A stretch of DNA of 8,478 nucleotides from Candidatus Hydrogenedentota bacterium (GTDB taxonomy: Bacteria; Hydrogenedentota; Hydrogenedentia; Hydrogenedentales; CAITNO01), in the NCBI GenBank assembly GCA_007118765.1, contig SKQZ01000420.1, positions 1 to 8,478 on the forward strand, written 5' to 3'. The notes below the pieces were generated by a model, which searched no databases, was not told the origin of the DNA, and saw only the letters and a program-made list of their open reading frames with translations. The number at the start of each line of letters is the position of its first letter. Positions within the stretch are counted from its first letter, which is position 1. This document shows, in pieces, positions 5,961 to 8,478 of this stretch. Both the position numbers and the translations under genes were made by a program.

Positions 5961-6818
5961 TCAACATGCGCTTGGTTCAGATGCCCGCTCCCAGCCATCG
6001 CAATACCGCCATGGATAAACGGTACAAGCGTCCTTGTCAAAAAGTATTTCCGTAAAACCGCCGGGGCAGTCGTCCTTTTCGTAAAACAATGCGCGTGTCG
6101 TGAGTTGCGTAAGGTTCTGAAAACGCGGGTCGCGGGCATGGCTGAAACGATGGACATGACCGGCCAGATACAGCGTGGGGCATCCTGAAACCCCCAACAC
6201 GCGCCGCAACGCTTCGGCATTGCCCAGACGGCGCAGAACCCCGTTATTGTAGACTGCCGGATTGTCCAGTATGGGGTAATGGGCAAGCACCAATAACCTG
6301 TCCGGCGCCCGTTCCTCAAGGAGACGGCGCGTCGCCACCAGTTGCGCACCCGTAATGGCGCCACGGGAACTCAGCAGGTTGGGTTTGGCGGTGGGCACAA
6401 GAAGCAGCGGGATATCACCGGGCATATAGGTCAACTGCGGTTTCTCCGGCTCTTGGAGGCGATCGCTAAAATACGACTCAAAACGGTGTTTCCGTTGTGC
6501 TTCAAATGTGTACAGGTCGTGATTGCCGGCCACCATAAATACGGGTGGGCCCACTTGTGCGAGCTCATTGACAAAGGCCGCGGCCAGTTTATATTCCGCA
6601 TTGGTGCCGGTTGTTGTCATGTCGCCGCCGATAAGCACTGCATCCGCGTCAAGGGAGCGATATAAGGCAAGGAACGATTCCGCCCGTTCTTGTCGCACAT
6701 AATGGCGGCGACGCAACGCCAGATTCAGATTGCCCAGCAAGCGTTTGTTGCACAACAACGCCGGGTTCCACACAAGGCGCCAAAAATGTAGATCGGTTAT
6801 GTGGATAATTCGCGTCAT
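5961..6818 (-). CDS. Calcineurin-like metallophosphoesterase
   Basis: Soluble 285-residue protein with the complete two-metal phosphoesterase motif set in order: DLH (D9, H11), GGD (64-66), GNHD (98-101), AHYP with H180, and GHVH (220-223). These residues bind the dinuclear metal site and the phosphate in this superfamily (Metallophos, PF00149). Members cleave phosphomonoesters or phosphodiesters such as cyclic nucleotides or nucleotide-containing lipids; the substrate here cannot be assigned. No signal peptide or membrane segment is visible. An AGGGAAG ribosome binding site lies 5 nt before the ATG. The gene converges on mnmE with only 21 bp between the stop codons and is divergent from the oxidoreductase gene. 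It is probably not functionally linked to the rpmH cluster. Confidence 0.92.
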   Translation of the reverse strand: MTRIIHITDLHFWRLVWNPALLCNKRLLGNLNLALRRRHYVRQERAESFLALYRSLDADAVLIGGDMTTTGTNAEYKLAAAFVNELAQVGPPVFMVAGNHDLYTFEAQRKHRFESYFSDRLQEPEKPQLTYMPGDIPLLLVPTAKPNLLSSRGAITGAQLVATRRLLEERAPDRLLVLAHYPILDNPAVYNNGVLRRLGNAEALRRVLGVSGCPTLYLAGHVHRFSHARDPRFQNLTQLTTRALFYEKDDCPGGFTEILFDKDACTVYPWRYCDGWERASEPSAC

Positions 6819-6863
6819 GGATGCTTCCCTTTGCGCGGCCTCGATTGTGCCCTATTATCCACG
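6800..6863. promoter_or_regulatory. Two DnaA-box-like sites in inverted orientation
   Basis: TGTGGATAA (6800-6808) is a perfect reverse-strand TTATCCACA, and TTATCCACG (6855-6863) is an 8/9 match on the plus strand; their starts are 55 bp apart. The first lies inside the phosphoesterase coding sequence (codons for I-I-H-I), so it may be coincidental. The second is intergenic, in the divergent promoter region. No AT-rich unwinding region or dnaA gene is nearby, so this does not look like an origin. Confidence 0.25.
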
Positions 6864-6874
6864 AACCCGATGCC

Positions 6875-6896
6875 TGCAACAAGATTTTTGTTGGCA
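6875..6896. promoter_or_regulatory. Inverted repeat upstream of the oxidoreductase promoter
   Basis: TGCAACAA (6875-6882) and TTGTTGGCA (6888-6896) form an inverted repeat with a 5-nt centre and one bulged base. The CAACAA/TTGTTG core is perfect. It lies just upstream of the candidate -35 at 6903, a fitting place for a regulator site. No binding protein can be named. Confidence 0.3.
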
Positions 6897-6902
6897 ACAT
6901 GT

Positions 6903-6932
6903 TTGGGACGCTTCTTTGTGCTATGCTATAGT
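6903..6932 (+). promoter_or_regulatory. Candidate promoter for the oxidoreductase gene
   Basis: TTGGGA (6903-6908), an 18-bp spacer and TATAGT (6927-6932) form a reasonable sigma70-type promoter. Transcription would start near 6939, leaving a leader of about 115 nt. A short hairpin, GAGCG-AGA-CGCTC (6939-6951), would lie at its 5' end. Confidence 0.45.
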
Positions 6933-7053
6933 GGTGATGAGCGAGACGCTCGACTACTGTATCGCAGCCGGAAAACCGATGGTGTCGCGTTCGGCATGCA
7001 ACCGTCGTTTTTTCGTAACCATCAATATTCACATGAAGAAAGGTGAACGAATC

Positions 7054-8304
7054 ATGAGCAAGCAATCTGGCAAGGACATGTCGCGACGCGATTTCGCGAA
7101 GGCCTCTGCGCTGGCCGCGGGATTTGCCGTCCTCTCAGGGAAATCAGGTGTTGCGGCGGACAATGTGGACACCTTAAAAGTAGGGTTAATCGGCTGCGGC
7201 GGTCGTGGCGGCGGCGCCGCGATAAACTGCCTTACCGGAAATGACAACGTCAAACTGGTGGCCATGGCGGATGTTTTTGAAGACACGCTGGTGAACAAAC
7301 GGCGCGAAATTGAAAACAACGAAGACCCGCGTGTAAAGCCCAAGGTGGACATTCAGGATGAGTATTGCTTCCATGGACTGGACGCCTACCAGCGGTTGCT
7401 TGAAACGGACGTGGACATCGTGCTCCATGCCACGCCGCCCTATTGCCGTCCCATGCATTTTGAAGCCATCGTGGCCGCCGGCAAGCATGTGTTCATGGAA
7501 AAACCCTTCGCAGTGGACTCCGTGGGTGTCCGCCGATGCATCGCTGCTTCCAACGAAGCCGCCGAAAAAGGCCTTTCAATCATATCAGGCACCCAGCGAC
7601 GTCACCAGACTTCCTATATGGAAACCGTCAAGCAGCTGCAAGACGGCGCGAAAGGCGAGATTCTGGCGGCGCGGGCCTATTGGAACGGCACACTGCCATT
7701 TAGTCATGAGCGCAAACCGGAATGGAACGATCTGGAATACCGCCTGCGCAACTGGTACAACACAATATGGACCTGTGGCGACAATATCGTTGAGCAACAC
7801 ATGCACAACATAGACGTCATCAACTGGGTGCTGGATGCGCATCCGGTGAAAGTGGTCGCCTCGGGCGGACGCGCGTGGAAACCCCTTGAAGAGCGCTATG
7901 GCGATTTGTGGGACAACTTCACCTGTGACTTTGAATATGAAAACGGGGTTCACATGCTCAGCATGTCCCGTCATTGGCGCAACAGCAAAAACGCCGTCTT
8001 TGAAGAGGTAACCGGCACAGAAGGCAAAAGCAGTTGCCGCGACATGGGCCGCGACAGAAGCGACCCCTATGTGAATGAAATCATTGCACTGGTGGAAAGC
8101 ATTCGCGGTGAGCGCCCCTATGTTAATGAAGGCGTTCAAACGTCTGAAAGCACCCTGACCGCGATTATGGGCCGTATGGCCGCCTACACCGGACAAGAGG
8201 TCACATGGGATGACGCGCTCAATGCCAACGAAGACCTGGTGCCGGCAGTGCTTGACTTTGATCATGAGTACCCGGTGGGCCCGATTCCCGAGCCCGGCGC
8301 CTAG
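7054..8304 (+). CDS. Tat-exported Gfo/Idh/MocA family oxidoreductase
   Basis: A 416-residue NAD(P)-dependent oxidoreductase of the sugar/inositol dehydrogenase type. The N-terminus has a twin-arginine signal: SRRDFAKA (10-17), a short hydrophobic stretch (18-29) and a likely cleavage near GVAA-DN (33-37), so it probably folds with cofactor and acts in the periplasm. The Rossmann domain starts at LKVGLIGCGGRGGGA (41-55). EKPF (149-152) holds the family's conserved lysine K150, and H251-x-x-D254 lies in the GDNIVEQHMHNIDVINW block (242-258). GTQRRHQ and MGRMAAYTGQEVTWDDAL are typical of homologues in Planctomycetota-like genomes. I chose ATG 7054, with AAAGGTGA about 8 nt upstream; ATG 7033 is possible, and the open frame further upstream overlaps the phosphoesterase gene. 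Between GTEGK and DPYVNE (321-344) it is shorter than many homologues I recall. The substrate is unknown. Confidence 0.92.
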   Translation: MSKQSGKDMSRRDFAKASALAAGFAVLSGKSGVAADNVDTLKVGLIGCGGRGGGAAINCLTGNDNVKLVAMADVFEDTLVNKRREIENNEDPRVKPKVDIQDEYCFHGLDAYQRLLETDVDIVLHATPPYCRPMHFEAIVAAGKHVFMEKPFAVDSVGVRRCIAASNEAAEKGLSIISGTQRRHQTSYMETVKQLQDGAKGEILAARAYWNGTLPFSHERKPEWNDLEYRLRNWYNTIWTCGDNIVEQHMHNIDVINWVLDAHPVKVVASGGRAWKPLEERYGDLWDNFTCDFEYENGVHMLSMSRHWRNSKNAVFEEVTGTEGKSSCRDMGRDRSDPYVNEIIALVESIRGERPYVNEGVQTSESTLTAIMGRMAAYTGQEVTWDDALNANEDLVPAVLDFDHEYPVGPIPEPGA

Positions 8305-8305
8305 C

Positions 8306-8478
8306 CCGGATATTTCACAAGATTTCTGTTGCGCCTGCGAATCTTACACCATATCAGGCACTTTGCTTGCCCGCCGACTTCGACGTGTAATAACACGCTG
8401 TCAGCCGGCGACCTGCGCAAAACACCTGCTCTGGCGCAATCTTCACAGGCTCACGACGAAACCTGATGAAATATCCGG
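8306..8478. repeat. 173-bp imperfect palindrome with 12-bp perfect terminal inverted repeats (MITE-like foldback element)
   Basis: CCGGATATTTCA (8306-8317) is the exact reverse complement of TGAAATATCCGG (8467-8478), the last 12 bases of the window. Pairing continues through the whole interval. AGATTTC (8320-8326) pairs with GAAACCT (8458-8464) with one mismatch. GCCTGCGAA (8333-8341) pairs with TTCACAGGC (8442-8450) with one mismatch. CAGG..TTTGC (8355-8366) pairs with GCAAA..CCTG (8417-8428), CGCCG (8372-8376) with CGGCG (8406-8410), and CGTGT (8384-8388) with ACACG (8393-8397) around an AATA loop. No ORF of note lies inside. It starts one base after the oxidoreductase stop codon. It resembles ERIC-like or MITE-like non-coding mobile repeats, and its transcript could also act as a 3'-end hairpin. 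The right flank and any target duplication are outside the window. Confidence 0.7.

Noticed and set aside
5684..6364. Minus-strand open frame overlapping the mnmE end and phosphoesterase
   Set aside because: It is a shadow frame of two genes with intact family motifs in other frames.
6730..7053. In-frame open extension upstream of the oxidoreductase start
   Set aside because: It overlaps the opposite-strand phosphoesterase gene and the promoter region, and would bury the Tat signal more than 100 residues inside. ATG 7054 has a ribosome binding site and places the twin arginines at residues 11-12.
8306..8478. Integron attC site downstream of the oxidoreductase gene
   Set aside because: The palindrome follows a stop codon, but its ends are CCGGATATTTCA, lacking the RYYYAAC and GTTRRRY core sites that define attC, and no integrase is present.

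Overview
The window looks like chromosomal DNA of a GC-rich, Gram-negative-type bacterium. The core is the conserved rpmH-rnpA-yidD-yidC-jag-mnmE cluster. YidC has the large periplasmic domain typical of diderm bacteria. The last gene encodes a Tat-exported Gfo/Idh/MocA oxidoreductase of a style common in Planctomycetota, Lentisphaerota, Hydrogenedentota and related uncultured lineages. That lineage suggestion is an inference from protein style only; there is no rRNA or other decisive marker.

Layout: (1) 1-233, minus strand: start of a class I SAM-dependent methyltransferase, cut by the window edge. (2) 234-535: divergent intergenic region with a strong sigma70-type promoter for the plus-strand cluster (TTGACA, 18 bp spacer, TACAAT), a weaker opposed promoter for the methyltransferase, and a roughly 170-nt rpmH leader that can fold into a long closing stem and also contains a 37-codon ORF. 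(3) 536-5939, plus strand: rpmH (L34), rnpA (RNase P protein), yidD, yidC, jag/khpB and mnmE. These are tightly packed: TAATG and TGATG junctions, 17-nt and 7-nt overlaps, and one 75-nt gap before jag. They read as one transcription unit. (4) 5961-6818, minus strand: a calcineurin-like metallophosphoesterase converging on mnmE with only 21 bp between them. (5) 6819-7053: divergent promoter region. (6) 7054-8304, plus strand: Tat-signal Gfo/Idh/MocA oxidoreductase. (7) 8306-8478: a 173-bp imperfect palindrome with perfect 12-bp terminal inverted repeats, starting one base after the oxidoreductase stop codon and ending exactly at the window end.

How the genes work together: the main cluster joins translation (L34), tRNA 5' maturation (RnpA with RNase P RNA), membrane protein insertion (YidD, YidC), an RNA-binding regulator (Jag/KhpB) and tRNA wobble-uridine modification (MnmE). 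MnmE's usual partner MnmG is not in the window, and neither is dnaA. The flanking methyltransferase, phosphoesterase and oxidoreductase are accessory genes without a visible link to the cluster.

Most of the window is ordinary housekeeping DNA. The features most worth a second look are the foldback repeat at the right end, the structured rpmH leader, and the 12-residue RGGG repeats in Jag. I see no defence system, CRISPR array, rRNA, tRNA or transposase.
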